From positions 3,744,273 to 3,808,272 of the forward strand of contig NZ_LOJP01000001.1 of the NCBI RefSeq assembly GCF_001553785.1: DNA of 64,000 bases, in the 5' to 3' direction. The notes beneath the pieces are model-generated. The model was not told the origin of the DNA. It saw nothing but the letters and a program-made list of their open reading frames with translations, and did no database searches. Both the position numbers and the translations under genes were made by a program. Each line of letters begins with the position of its first letter. The first letter of the stretch is position 1. Of this stretch, positions 36,086 through 46,305 are shown piece by piece. This DNA comes from Actinoplanes sp. TFC3. GTDB taxonomy: Bacteria > Actinomycetota > Actinomycetes > Mycobacteriales > Micromonosporaceae.

Positions 36086-36325
36086 TCAGCCCGGATAATT
36101 GGCCGGCCAGGTGCGCTGGCGCTCATAGTCCTGGGCGTTGAGGATGTCGCGGATCTGCCGGGTGTCCTGCGAGGAGTGCCGGCTGAGGATCAGGTCGAGC
36201 TCGGCGCGTTCGGCGGGCGTCTGAAACGCCGCGAGTTCCACGCACAACTGACGGTGGGCGCGGCGCTCGGTGCGGCGGTGGGCCAGGGTCACTTGAACGT
36301 CCTTGATGAGGGTCTTGAGCGGCAT
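36086..36325 (-). CDS. hypothetical small protein
   Basis: A 79-residue, strongly charged helical protein: MPLKTLIKDVQVTLAHRRTE, then FQTPAERAELDLILSRHSSQ and a C-terminal RTWPANYPG. AGGAG precedes the ATG at 36325. It resembles short actinobacterial proteins that I cannot name. It is convergent with terC across a hairpin. Confidence 0.7.
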   Translation of the reverse strand: MPLKTLIKDVQVTLAHRRTERRAHRQLCVELAAFQTPAERAELDLILSRHSSQDTRQIRDILNAQDYERQRTWPANYPG

Positions 36326-36496
36326 GGTGCTCTCCTGACGCTGAGTAGTCGTCGAGGGCGTGATCGCCTTCGACCTCAAGACTTCCCGCGCCACGTACCG
36401 CCGCCAAATCGCGCAGGTTAAACCCTTGTAGCGCCGATCACGATCAACGGCATTTGCGCTGCTCAGGGCCCTTGGTGTTTGACGCCACAGCGGAGC

Positions 36497-39223
36497 TTAA
36501 TCGAGGGATCGTTCAGGTAGCCGCTGCAGCAACTGGGTCCGCGAACGCACCCCCATCTTGCGGTAAACCCTGGTCAGCGTGGCCTCCACGGTCTTCACGC
36601 TGAGGAACATCCGGGCCGCGATCTCCCGGTTGCTCGCGCCATCGCGCACGAGCCCCGCGATGCGGGCCTCGGTGCCGGTCAGGCCCAGGTCCGCCGGGGG
36701 CGCGCTGGTTCCCTCCGTACGAGCCAGCGCGCGCTCGGTCTGCTCCATCCACGGCTTCGCGTCCGCCGCGAGGAAAATTGCCAGAGCCGCCCCGATCGCC
36801 ATGCGAGCCGCCGCATACCGCCGCCGCCGACGCTCGGCTCCACCTTGGACGAGCAGCGCGTGCGCCTGTTCGAGCGGCTGGTGCAGGACCTCGAAGCGAT
36901 GCGCGGCCGACTCCGACAGCCGCACTGCCGAATCGGGTTCGCCGCTCTCGGACAGCACCATCGCGGCGGCCCGGTCCAGATAGCCGTCCAGCGCAGGACC
37001 GGCCCCCAGCCGCTCGGCCGTGCGGCGCGCCTCGGCCAGCGTGGCGACCGCCTCGGCATGCTCACCCAGCGTGGCCAGCCCGGCAGCCAGATCCCCCTGC
37101 CAGCGCACGATCATCGGGTCGCCGGCCCCGCCCAGCACCTGCAACCGGCGCAGCGCAGCCACCCCGGCCCGCGCATCCCCGGCGCGCAGCTCGGCCTGGC
37201 CGAGCGCGTGCAGGTTGCGGCTCAGGTAGAGCCCGTCGCCCTCCTGCTCCGAGGCGCGCACCCCGCGGCGGGCGTACCCGGCAGCGGCGGCGAGGCTGCC
37301 TCCGGCCAGCTCGGCAACCGCGGCGGTGTACCAGGTCGGGCCCGGGCTCAGGCCGGCTCGGGCGGCGGCGGCCACGGCGCGGTGGGCGTACCCGAGGGCG
37401 TCGTGGCAGCGCCCGGCGCGGGTGGCCACTTCGGACAGACTGCGCAGCACCTCGACCAGCGCCTCGCCGGTGCGGTCCTGCTCGGCGACCGCCAGCAGCA
37501 CGAGCAGCTCCGCGCGGGCCTCGTCGAGCCGATCGTCCATCATGGCGAACCGGGCGGCCGCATAGCGTGGGCTCAGGTGCAGCCAGCCCGGAATCAGAGG
37601 GGCGGGCAGGGCCAGCGCGCGGCTCAACGTACGGGCCCACACCGGTTCCCCTCGTAACCGCTGCACCTGCGCCAGCGCGCTGAGCGCCATGGCCTCGGTC
37701 GCCGTGTCCCCGGCCGTGCGTGCCGCGCCCGCCGAGGCAGCAGCCCGCGACGCCGCCGTGTCCGCGGCCCCGGTCAGAAACGCGGCCCACGTGTGGCGCA
37801 GCAACACCGGCGCCAGCAACGCCGGATCCTTCGATGCCTCATGCAGCGCCGCCGCGAAGGTCTCCCCCATGTCGGCCAGCGCCTGCCCGGCCAGGTCCAG
37901 CAGCACCACCCGCGCCCGGACCCGGTAGTCCGCCGGCGCGTCCACCGCAGCGATCACGGCCTCGGCGGCCCGCCCGGCGATATCCGGCGCCCCCGCGGTC
38001 GCCCCCGTCCCGGCCGCGGCGATCAGCCATGCGAAGCGGTCGGCGGCCAGGCTGCGCGGGCACCGGTCGGCCGCCAGCAGGTACAGCTCGGCGGCGGTGC
38101 GCCCGGCACTGCGCCCCAGCGCCCGCTCGGCCGCGGCGACCAGATCACGCGCCACGTCGGCGTCGGGACGGCCACTGCGCAGAGCCCGATGCCGTACGGC
38201 CACAGTCTCGTCAAGCGCCGCGTCGGCCAGAGCATCGTGCACCCCGGCCCGCCGCGCCGCGCCGGCGTCCTCGGCCAGCACGGCGGCCAGCGCTGGCGGG
38301 GTGAACCGGATCGCGTCGCCGTCCAGCTCCACCACCCCGGCAGTGGCGGCCGCGCGCAGATCGCGGGCGGCGTCCTCGTATCCGGCGCGCACCAGGGTCG
38401 TGACCAGCGGCTCGGTGGCCAGCGCGGCGACCAGCAGGGTTGCGGTGACCGAGGGTGGCAGGGCGGCCAGGCGGCGACGCAGCAGGGCTCGTACCGGCTC
38501 GGGCAGCGGTGACGGGCGCCAGGGCGGGCCGGGAGCGACCGCGCTGCCCAGGGTGAGCGCGAGGAACGGGTTGCCGCCGCTCGCCTCGTGCAACCGGGTG
38601 GCCGTGCGGCACGGCAGACCCCGGGCTTCCAGCATGGCGGTGAGGTCGTCGGCGTCCAGCGGCGCCACCAGCAGGTCGGTGACCGGGGCCGGGCACAGCC
38701 GGGCCGCCCGGTGCGGACCGGTGTCGCCGGGGTAGCGCTGCGCGGCGACCACCCGCACCCGCTGGCCCGGGCGGCGGCGCATGGCGAACGCGATCAGGTT
38801 GGCCGACTCGGTGTCGAGCCACTGGGTGTCATCGAGGATCAGCAGCACGGGCGCGGTGCGGGTGCAGAAAGCGAGCAGGCCGGGGAGCACGAGCCGGCGG
38901 GCCAGGGCGGGGGCTCCGGCGCGCGGGGTGCTGCCGCGGCGCAGACCGGTCAGGGCCGCGCGGTGGGCGGGGGGCAGGGCTGCGACGGCGGCGTCGGGGA
39001 GCTGGGCCACAAGATCGGCGATTCCGGCGTACGGCAGCAGCTTCTCGCTCTCGACCGGCCGCAACCGCACGACCAATTCGCCCCGCGCGCACGCCGCGTC
39101 GGCAACCGCATCGAGCAGCGCGCTCTTGCCGATGCCCTCGGATCCACGCAACGCGACCCCGCCGCCGGAGCACAGCCGCGCCTCGATCGCGGACCGCAGC
39201 GACGCCCTTCCGAACAGCGTCAC
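36497..39223 (-). CDS. LuxR-family regulator with AAA ATPase (LAL type)
   Basis: A 908-residue large ATP-binding regulator. The N-terminal ATPase has Walker A GSEGIGKSALL (about residues 28-38) and Walker B APVLLILDDTQWLD (about 125-138). The middle is an alpha-helical TPR-like region of repeated alanine-rich hairpins. The C-terminus is a LuxR helix-turn-helix: LTGTEARIAGLVRDGASNRE then IAARMFLSVKTVEATLTRVY. The GTG at 39223 is chosen because GGGGAG lies seven bases before it; TTG at 39238 is less likely. LAL regulators commonly switch on metabolic or secondary-metabolite genes; the target is unknown. Confidence 0.93.
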   Translation of the reverse strand: MTLFGRASLRSAIEARLCSGGGVALRGSEGIGKSALLDAVADAACARGELVVRLRPVESEKLLPYAGIADLVAQLPDAAVAALPPAHRAALTGLRRGSTPRAGAPALARRLVLPGLLAFCTRTAPVLLILDDTQWLDTESANLIAFAMRRRPGQRVRVVAAQRYPGDTGPHRAARLCPAPVTDLLVAPLDADDLTAMLEARGLPCRTATRLHEASGGNPFLALTLGSAVAPGPPWRPSPLPEPVRALLRRRLAALPPSVTATLLVAALATEPLVTTLVRAGYEDAARDLRAAATAGVVELDGDAIRFTPPALAAVLAEDAGAARRAGVHDALADAALDETVAVRHRALRSGRPDADVARDLVAAAERALGRSAGRTAAELYLLAADRCPRSLAADRFAWLIAAAGTGATAGAPDIAGRAAEAVIAAVDAPADYRVRARVVLLDLAGQALADMGETFAAALHEASKDPALLAPVLLRHTWAAFLTGAADTAASRAAASAGAARTAGDTATEAMALSALAQVQRLRGEPVWARTLSRALALPAPLIPGWLHLSPRYAAARFAMMDDRLDEARAELLVLLAVAEQDRTGEALVEVLRSLSEVATRAGRCHDALGYAHRAVAAAARAGLSPGPTWYTAAVAELAGGSLAAAAGYARRGVRASEQEGDGLYLSRNLHALGQAELRAGDARAGVAALRRLQVLGGAGDPMIVRWQGDLAAGLATLGEHAEAVATLAEARRTAERLGAGPALDGYLDRAAAMVLSESGEPDSAVRLSESAAHRFEVLHQPLEQAHALLVQGGAERRRRRYAAARMAIGAALAIFLAADAKPWMEQTERALARTEGTSAPPADLGLTGTEARIAGLVRDGASNREIAARMFLSVKTVEATLTRVYRKMGVRSRTQLLQRLPERSLD

Positions 39224-39341
39224 AACTGGACTCCCCAAGTGAACATGGATGGAACACTATGAAGCGTAGAAAAAGCCGGGCCCATCCATCAACGACTTCG
39301 CATACGAGAATGCCCATACGTGCCCCGGTATGGATCGTGGC

Positions 39342-39347
39342 TACGCT
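39342..39347 (+). promoter_or_regulatory. possible -10 element for leaderless expression
   Basis: TACGCT lies six bases before GTG 39354, and there is no ribosome-binding sequence. This spacing is typical of leaderless actinobacterial genes. No good -35 is seen, so the assignment is tentative. Confidence 0.3.
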
Positions 39348-39353
39348 CGGCTG

Positions 39354-40166
39354 GTGACGAGTTACTTCCGGCGCACCGGCCCGCACACGTTCCAGCCCAC
39401 CGAGCTGACCGGGGGTGCCTGGGCCCTCGACGAGCAGCACATCGCCCCGATGACCGGGCTGATCGTGCACGAGGTGGACCGGCTGGTGGCCGCGCGCGGC
39501 GGTGACGAGCTGGTGACCGGGCGGATCAGCATGGACATCCTCGGCGTGCTCAAGGTGGCCGACGAGTTCGAGCTGACCGTGCAGGTCATCCGGCCGGGCC
39601 GCACGATCGAGCTGCTGGAGGCCGTGGTGGTGACCCGGGGACGCGCCGCGGTCCGGGCCCGGGTGTGGCGGATGGGTCGCACTGACACCGCCGCGGTGGC
39701 CGGGGGCGCTCCCGAGCCGCTGCCGGACCCGGAGCAGCTGGGCACGTATTCGCTTGGCGATGTCTGGGGTGGCGGCTACATCGCCTCCATCGCCCTGCGG
39801 CCGGTCGTCGCGTCTGTCCCCGGGCGCGGCACGGTGTGGATCGGCACGGACACCAGCCTGGTGGCCGGCGAGCAGGCCGGCGAGCTTGCCGAGTGGGTCA
39901 AGCTGATCGACACGGCAAACGGCATCGCGGTGCGCGAGTCACCCATGGAGTGGATGTTCCCCAACCTCGACCTCACGATCCACCTGCACCGCCAGCCGCG
40001 CGGACGCTGGACCGGCCTGGACACCGAGGTGATCTTCGGCGCGGACGGTCAGGGGCTGACCAGCTCCACCCTGCACGACGTGCACGGCCCGGTCGGGCGC
40101 GCCGAGCAGATCCTCACCGTCCGGCAGCTTCAGGCATTTCATCGGTCTCCCGTGCGGACGGGCTGA
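39354..40166 (+). CDS. acyl-CoA thioesterase-like (double hotdog) protein
   Basis: A 270-residue protein with two hotdog-like halves, the TesB/acyl-ACP thioesterase-like 4HBT_3 arrangement. Segments include TGRISMDILGVLKVADEFEL, VQVIRPGRTIELLEAVVVTR and, in the second half, WVKLIDTANGIAVRESPMEW, followed by HLHRQPRGRWTGLDTEVIFG. It likely hydrolyses an acyl-CoA. The start may instead be ATG 39330, eight codons upstream. It diverges from the LAL regulator gene. Confidence 0.78.
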   Translation: MTSYFRRTGPHTFQPTELTGGAWALDEQHIAPMTGLIVHEVDRLVAARGGDELVTGRISMDILGVLKVADEFELTVQVIRPGRTIELLEAVVVTRGRAAVRARVWRMGRTDTAAVAGGAPEPLPDPEQLGTYSLGDVWGGGYIASIALRPVVASVPGRGTVWIGTDTSLVAGEQAGELAEWVKLIDTANGIAVRESPMEWMFPNLDLTIHLHRQPRGRWTGLDTEVIFGADGQGLTSSTLHDVHGPVGRAEQILTVRQLQAFHRSPVRTG

Positions 40167-40189
40167 CCAGCCGATGGGCGGCAGGCGCC

Positions 40190-40783
40190 CTAATTCTTGC
40201 TCTTGGTCACTGCCGATGCGGTGACGGTGCCGTCGGTGCCCGCCGAGCCTTGCACGCTGACCGAGTCGCCGGCCTTGAGATCCTTGAGCTTGCCCTTGGT
40301 GGCGGTCTCCACGGCGGTGCTGCCGCTGGTCTTGACGGTCACGACGGTGCCGTCGGAGGTCTCGACGTACACCGTGCTGCCGTCGACCAGCTTGACCTTG
40401 CCCGTGGTGGAACCGGCGGCGGCGGAGGCACCGGGGGCCGCCGCTCCAGGCATCGCGCCGCCGCCGGGGTTCTGGCCGCCCGCGTTCTGGCCGCCCGCGT
40501 TCTGGCCGCCCGCGTTCTGGCCGCCGTAGTAGCCGCCGCCGAAATTGCCACGGCCCGTGCCGCCGGTGCCGCCACCGGGACGCGCGGCCGTGCTCTGGCT
40601 GGTGCCGTAGTGCTTCTGCACCTGCAGGCCGCCGACGAAGCCGCCGCACAGCAGCACCGCCGCGCCCAGGCCGATGGTCGTCTTGCTCCACCACTTGCGG
40701 GGTGCCGCCTTGGCCAGCTCGGCCGCGAGATCGTCCTGCGGGGCGTCGCCGACCGGGGGCAGGACCGCGGTGTCGTCGTTCAT
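40190..40783 (-). CDS. membrane-anchored DUF5666 protein with GGQNA repeats
   Basis: A 197-residue protein: a cytoplasmic start, one membrane helix (IGLGAAVLLCGGFVGGL), a Gly/Asn/Gln-rich linker with consecutive GGQNA units, and a C-terminal DUF5666 beta domain (KVKLVDGSTVYVETSDGTVV, LKDLKAGDSVSVQGSAGTDG). It begins 8 bases after the MacB-like permease stop and has a GAGTGAGG site. It is the last gene of the efflux operon and may act as an extracellular accessory. Confidence 0.85.
   Translation of the reverse strand: MNDDTAVLPPVGDAPQDDLAAELAKAAPRKWWSKTTIGLGAAVLLCGGFVGGLQVQKHYGTSQSTAARPGGGTGGTGRGNFGGGYYGGQNAGGQNAGGQNAGGQNPGGGAMPGAAAPGASAAAGSTTGKVKLVDGSTVYVETSDGTVVTVKTSGSTAVETATKGKLKDLKAGDSVSVQGSAGTDGTVTASAVTKSKN
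40478..40525. repeat. 15-bp tandem repeats encoding GGQNA
   Basis: The unit GTTCTGGCCGCCCGC repeats about three times in succession on the plus strand, with a variant unit on each side. On the minus strand it encodes GGQNA. Unit length is a multiple of three, so copy-number change alters linker length without breaking the frame. Confidence 0.75.
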
Positions 40784-40791
40784 GGGGGTCC

Positions 40792-41996
40792 TCACTCGTA
40801 GCGCAGCGCGTCGATGGGGCGCAGCCGGGCCGCGCGGCTGGCGGGCAGGCCGCCGAAGAACAGTCCGATGGCGATGGACACGCCCAGGGCGAGCCCGACC
40901 GAGCTGGGCACGATCACCGGTTTCACCCCGACGATCTCGAAGCTGCTGCCGATCAGCGCGGCGGCCACCCCGAGCGCCCCGCCGAGCACGCTGAGCAGCG
41001 TGGCCTCGATGAGGAACTGGGTGAGGATGACCCGCCGGGGCGCTCCGAGGGCCTTGCGGATGCCGATCTCGCGGGTCCGTTCGGTGACCGTTACCAGCAT
41101 AATGTTGGTGATGCCGATGCCGCCGACCAGCAGGCTGATCGCCGCGACGGCGCCGAGCAGGGTGGTGAAGGTGCCGGCCGTCTCGGTCTGCGTGGCCAGC
41201 AACTGCGAGGCGTTCTGGATCCGGTACGGCGTGGAGGTGCTCGCGGCGCCGGTGGCGCTGACCTCGAGGCGCTGGTCGAGGATGGTGGACACCTCGGACT
41301 GCACGGCGTCGACCTTGCCGGGGTCGGTGGCCTCGACCAGAATCGAGTTCAGCGATCCGTAGCCGGTGAGCACCTGGCGTACCGCGGACATCGGGGCAAC
41401 GGCGGTGTCGTTGCTGTCCTGAAAGCCGGTGGAGCTCTTTTGCTGCAGCACCCCGACCACGGTGAACAACGCGCCGCCCACGGTGACCTGCTTGTCGAGT
41501 GGGTCGACGCCGGGGAACAGTTCCTCGGCCACGGTCTGCCCGAGGACCACCACCCGGCGGCCCTGTGCCTCGTCGTCGGCGGTGAACGCCGCGCCGGTGC
41601 CCACGGGGGTGTTCGAGGCGGCGAACCAGCCCGGCGTCGTGCCGACGAAGCTGCTCACGTCGTGGTCGGTGCCCTCGTACGTCAGCGTGGCCGACGAGCT
41701 GACCACCGGCGACACCGAGGCCACGTCGGGGGCCAGCACCGGATCGGCCAGGGCGTCCGCGATCTCCGGGGTGAGCGCGGTGCTGGTCGAGCCACCCCGG
41801 CCGCTGCTCAGCACGGTGATGGTGTTGGTGCCCAGGGCCTCGATCCGGTCGCTGATCGCCTTGGCCGAGCCGTTGCCCACCGCGACCAGCAGGATCACCG
41901 CCGCCACGCCGATGAGGATGCCGAGCATGGTCAGCGCGGAGCGCAGCTTGTTGGCCGACAACCCGCGCAGCGCGAAACGCACCACTTCGTAGAAGC

Positions 41997-42000
<4 letters not shown>
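40792..42000 (-). CDS. MacB-type ABC transporter permease
   Basis: A 402-residue FtsX/MacB-family permease with four membrane helices: one near the N-terminus (LTMLGILIGVAAVILLVAVG), then a large extracytoplasmic MacB_PCD domain (residues about 45-240), and three near the C-terminus. The motif TERTREIGIRKALGAPRR is diagnostic. It starts by a four-base overlap with the ATPase gene. It uses mechanotransmission to drive export of a substrate with the partner adaptor. Confidence 0.95.
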
Positions 42001-42712
<712 letters not shown>

Positions 42713-42716
<4 letters not shown>

Positions 42717-43933
42717 CGTCCGCCCCGGGTTCCGCCGCCACCCTGGACGCCACCGCCGGGCGCTCCTGCGCCACCGTTCAGGCCGCCGAAACCGCCGCCG
42801 CCCAGGCCCGCGCCGCCGTTCTGCGTGCCCGTCGTCGTGCTGGTGGCCTTGAGCAGCACCTGTTCGCCGGCGGTCACCCCGGAGGTGATCTGGGTGGCGG
42901 TGTCGCCCTCCAGTCCGATTTCGACCTGGCGGGTCTCCGGCACACCATCGGTGACGACGGTGACCGAATGCCGGTTACCGACCGTGGTCAGCGCCGCCGA
43001 GTTGACGTACACCGCGCCGGCAACCTCGCCGGTGGTCACCGAGACCGACACGGTCTGGCCGGGCTTGGCGCCGGTGGGCACCTTGTCGAGGCTGAGCGTG
43101 ACGCCGTAGGTGACCACGTTGTTGCTGGTGGTGGCCTGCGGGTCGACGGCGACGACCTTGGCGGTGGCCTCGGTGTTGTTGAGCGCGTTCCAGGTGACCG
43201 TGGCCGCCTGCTTCTCCTTGAGCCTGGTCGCGTCGGCCTCCGCGAAGCCCGCCGTGACCTGCAATTTCGTCAGGTCCGCGAGGTCGATGAAGCCCTCGCT
43301 GGCCGTCGTCGTCTGAGCGTTTTGTCCCGTTTGCGCCCCGGCGTTGCCGCTGGTGCCGGATCCGGACGACGACCCCCCCGAGGAACTGCCGATCGTGCCG
43401 TTGACGGCGACCACCGTGCCCGCCATCGGGGCCTTGAGCGTCGTCCCGGACACCCCTGCCTCGGCCTCGTCGACAGCGAGCTGGGCCTGGGTGACCTCAT
43501 TCTCCGCGGTGCTGGTGTCCGAGCCGGCGTCCTGCGCGCGGGTCAGCGAGTCGCGCGCGGCGTCCAGGTCGGCTCCGGCGGCAGCCAGGGTGCGGTTCGC
43601 GGCGGCCGGATCCACCTTGGCAAGCACCTGGCCCTTCTTCACCTTGTCGCCGACCTGCACCGAGATGCTGGTGACGGTGCCGCCGGTGACGAAGCTGGCG
43701 CTGGCCGAGCTGGCGCTCTCCAGCGAGCCGTCGGCAGAGACGGAGGCGGTCACGGTGCCCTGCTGCACGGCGACCGATCGGGTAGTGGGTGCGGCGGGCG
43801 TCGCGGAGTCCGGGCCGGACAGCGTCTCGTACGCCCAGAACGCGCCACCGGCGAGCAGGAGACCGAGGACGGCGTTGACCGCCACGGAGGGGCGGCGCAG
43901 GGATCCCAGGCGAGGGGCAGGCATGACGGACAC
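42713..43933 (-). CDS. HlyD/MacA-type efflux adaptor protein
   Basis: A 406-residue membrane-fusion protein: N-terminal membrane anchor (VNAVLGLLLAGGAFWAYETL), a lipoyl/barrel-sandwich split around a short coiled coil (SVQVGDKVKKGQVLAKVDPA and DEAEAGVSGTTLKAPMAGTV), a beta-barrel, and a glycine-rich C-terminus. In actinomycetes such adaptors work with MacB-like pumps in the absence of an outer membrane. The GTG at 43933 is used; ATG 43924 is an alternative. It lies 56 bases after the histidine kinase gene. Confidence 0.92.
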
Positions 43934-43989
43934 TGTGACCAGGTCCCCTCAAGGAAGGTTCGGCGTAACCTGGGAGCCACCTCGGAACC

Positions 43990-45495
43990 TCACAGCCGGT
44001 CACCCGAGGCGGGCAGCAGCACCCGGAACGTCGCCCCTGACCCGCGCGCCGGATCCAGTTCGACCCACCCGCCGTGACCGTCAACGATCGCCGCCACGAT
44101 GGACAGCCCGAGCCCCGACCCGCCACCCTTGCCGCGCGTACGCGACGAATCCGCCCGATAGAGCCGTTCAAAGACGCGCGGGGCGTGCTCAGCGGGAACG
44201 CCCGGGCCGTCGTCGCACACTTCCAGGACCGCCAGGGGTACGTCCACAGCCCCCCGCCCCGAGCTGACCACCTCGGCGCGCGGCACGTAACGGTCCACCC
44301 GGCCCACGCGGACCGTAACGGTGGCCGGCTTGATGGTGTGCTGCAACGCGTTGGCCACCAGGTTCGTGGCGACCTGGCGCAGCCCGTGCTCGTCGCCCAG
44401 CACGGTGGGCGGTTCGAAGGTGTCGCTGTCGTCATCGAGGGCGGCCAGTCGTACCGGGCGGTCCGGGACCCGGGCGTGCGCGTCGCGGATCGTGTCGGCG
44501 GCGATCTCCAGCAGGTCCACCGGGCGCAGCACCGGCGGGCGTTTCTGGTCCAGGCGCGCCAGCATCAGCATGTCCTCGACCAGCACACTCATCCGGGCGG
44601 CCTCGCCCTCGATGCGGCTCATCGTCTCGTCGAGCTGCGGCCCGGGTGGTGCCCCGCCGCGCCGGTACAGTTCGGCGAACCCGCGGATCGAGGTCAGCGG
44701 GGTGCGCAACTCGTGCGAGGCGTCCGCGACGAACTGGCGCAGCCGCTGCTCGGAGTCCGTGCGGGCGGACACCTCGGCTTCGATGCGCGAGAGCATCAGG
44801 TTGAGCGCGTTGCCCAGCCGGCCGGGTTCGGTGTGCGCGTCGGTGTCGGCGACGCGGCCGGACAGGTTGCCCGCCGAGATGGCGGTGGCCAGCTGTTCCA
44901 TCCCGGTCAGCGGGCGCAGCCCCAGCCGTACGACAAAAGCGGCCCCGGCCGCGAGCAACGCCAGCACCAGCAGGGTGACGCCGACGTCGATGACGGCCAG
45001 CCGCTCGACGGTTTGTTCCACCTCGACCAGCGACGAGCCGATGACCACCACGCTGCCCGAGGCGGTGTCGGTGACCGCGAGCAGCCGCCAGTTCGCGCTG
45101 CCGTCGACGGCATCAACGGTGTACGGCTCGCCGGTGAGCGCGTGCGCCTGCACCTCGGCAACCGGTTGCACGGGTGGGCGGGTGGCGTCGGCGGTGGAGC
45201 TGCGCGGCGGGTCAAGGGTGCCGGCGGCGGTGTAGACGTACATGACCTGGTCGGCGCCGAGCCGGAACCGGGCGCGGGGGAACTGGCTGGCCTCCGGCGG
45301 GCGGTTCGCGTTGACGCTGGTGAACGGCCGGACCATGCCGGTGAGCTGCTCGTCGATGCGGTCACCGAGATAGCCACGGATCAGCAGCAGCCCCGCCACG
45401 TTGGCGATCATCAGCGCCACCGCTGCCAGCGCGGCGACCACCAGGACGAGCCGGGAGCGCAGCGTCCAGTGGCCCCAGCGCCGGACTGCTCTCAT
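43990..45495 (-). CDS. sensor histidine kinase of the efflux operon
   Basis: A 501-residue kinase: first membrane helix at about residues 13-38, an extracytoplasmic sensor of about 130 residues, second helix at about 170-195, HAMP (LRPLTGMEQLATAISAGNLS), H-box DASHELRTPLTSIRGF, N-box NLVANALQHT and G boxes DDGPGVP and GGGSGLGLSIV. The signal is unknown. The ATG overlaps the response regulator stop by four bases. Confidence 0.95.
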   Translation of the reverse strand: MRAVRRWGHWTLRSRLVLVVAALAAVALMIANVAGLLLIRGYLGDRIDEQLTGMVRPFTSVNANRPPEASQFPRARFRLGADQVMYVYTAAGTLDPPRSSTADATRPPVQPVAEVQAHALTGEPYTVDAVDGSANWRLLAVTDTASGSVVVIGSSLVEVEQTVERLAVIDVGVTLLVLALLAAGAAFVVRLGLRPLTGMEQLATAISAGNLSGRVADTDAHTEPGRLGNALNLMLSRIEAEVSARTDSEQRLRQFVADASHELRTPLTSIRGFAELYRRGGAPPGPQLDETMSRIEGEAARMSVLVEDMLMLARLDQKRPPVLRPVDLLEIAADTIRDAHARVPDRPVRLAALDDDSDTFEPPTVLGDEHGLRQVATNLVANALQHTIKPATVTVRVGRVDRYVPRAEVVSSGRGAVDVPLAVLEVCDDGPGVPAEHAPRVFERLYRADSSRTRGKGGGSGLGLSIVAAIVDGHGGWVELDPARGSGATFRVLLPASGDRL

Positions 45496-46244
45496 TCGTC
45501 GCCGCGAGGCAGCCGCAACGCGTATCCCACGCCGCGCACGGTGTGGATCAGCGGCTGCCCGGTCGTGTCGATCTTGCGCCGCAGGTAGTAGACGTAGGAC
45601 TCGACGATGCGCCCGTCGCCGCCGAAGTCGTACTTCCAGACCCGGTCCAGGATCTGCGCCTTGCTGACCACCCGGCCGGAGTTGATCATCAGGTACTTGA
45701 GCAGGTTGAACTCGGTCGGCGACAGGTCGATCAACCGGCCCGCGCGGCGTACCTCGTGGGCGTCCTCGTCCAGCTCCAGGTCGGCGTAGCGCAGCGTGGC
45801 GGCCACCGCCGGCGCGTCCAGCTCGGGCTGGCTGCGGCGCAGGATCGCCCGGATCCGCAGTACCACTTCCTCGAGGCTGAACGGCTTGGCCACATAGTCG
45901 TCGGCCCCGGCGGTCAGCCCGGCAACCCGGTCCTCGACGGTGTCGCGCGCGGTGAGGAACAGCACCGGCGTGCTGCACCCGGCGGCCCGCAGGCGCCGGG
46001 CTACCTCGAAGCCGTCCAGGTCGGGCAGCATCACGTCGAGCACCACCAGGTCCGGCTCGAAATCCTCAACCACGACGAGCGCGCCATGGCCCGACTCGGC
46101 GACCCGGACGTCAAAGGCGACCAGGCGCAACGTGGCCGAGAGCAGCGCGGAGATGTTGGGCTCGTCGTCGACCACCAGGACCCGGGCCGGCCGGGACGAC
46201 GGCGGCTCGGACAGGGCGACGGAACCTCGCGAATCGGAATGCAC
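45492..46244 (-). CDS. OmpR-family response regulator of the efflux operon
   Basis: A 250-residue regulator: receiver domain with acidic pocket VLVVDDEPNIS, phosphoryl Asp in LVVLDVMLPDLDGFEV and Lys in YVAKPFSLEE, then a winged-helix DNA-binding domain (LSPTEFNLLKYLMINSGRVV and SYVYYLRRKIDTTGQPLIHT). GTG 46244 lacks a ribosome site; the transcript may be leaderless. An 11-bp direct repeat lies just upstream and could be its own binding site. Confidence 0.95.
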   Translation of the reverse strand: MHSDSRGSVALSEPPSSRPARVLVVDDEPNISALLSATLRLVAFDVRVAESGHGALVVVEDFEPDLVVLDVMLPDLDGFEVARRLRAAGCSTPVLFLTARDTVEDRVAGLTAGADDYVAKPFSLEEVVLRIRAILRRSQPELDAPAVAATLRYADLELDEDAHEVRRAGRLIDLSPTEFNLLKYLMINSGRVVSKAQILDRVWKYDFGGDGRIVESYVYYLRRKIDTTGQPLIHTVRGVGYALRLPRGDE

Positions 46245-46265
46245 CCGGAAGAACTATCAACGCTA

Positions 46266-46287
46266 CCTTTGAATTGCCTTTGAATGT
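46266..46287. promoter_or_regulatory. 11-bp direct repeat before the response regulator gene
   Basis: CCTTTGAATTG at 46266-46276 and CCTTTGAATGT at 46277-46287 follow each other with an 11-base period. It lies 22 to 43 bases upstream of the response regulator start codon. OmpR/PhoB-type regulators bind direct repeats with this period, so autoregulation is likely. Confidence 0.65.
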
Positions 46288-46305
46288 GGTGTGCGCCCGC
46301 TGGGC

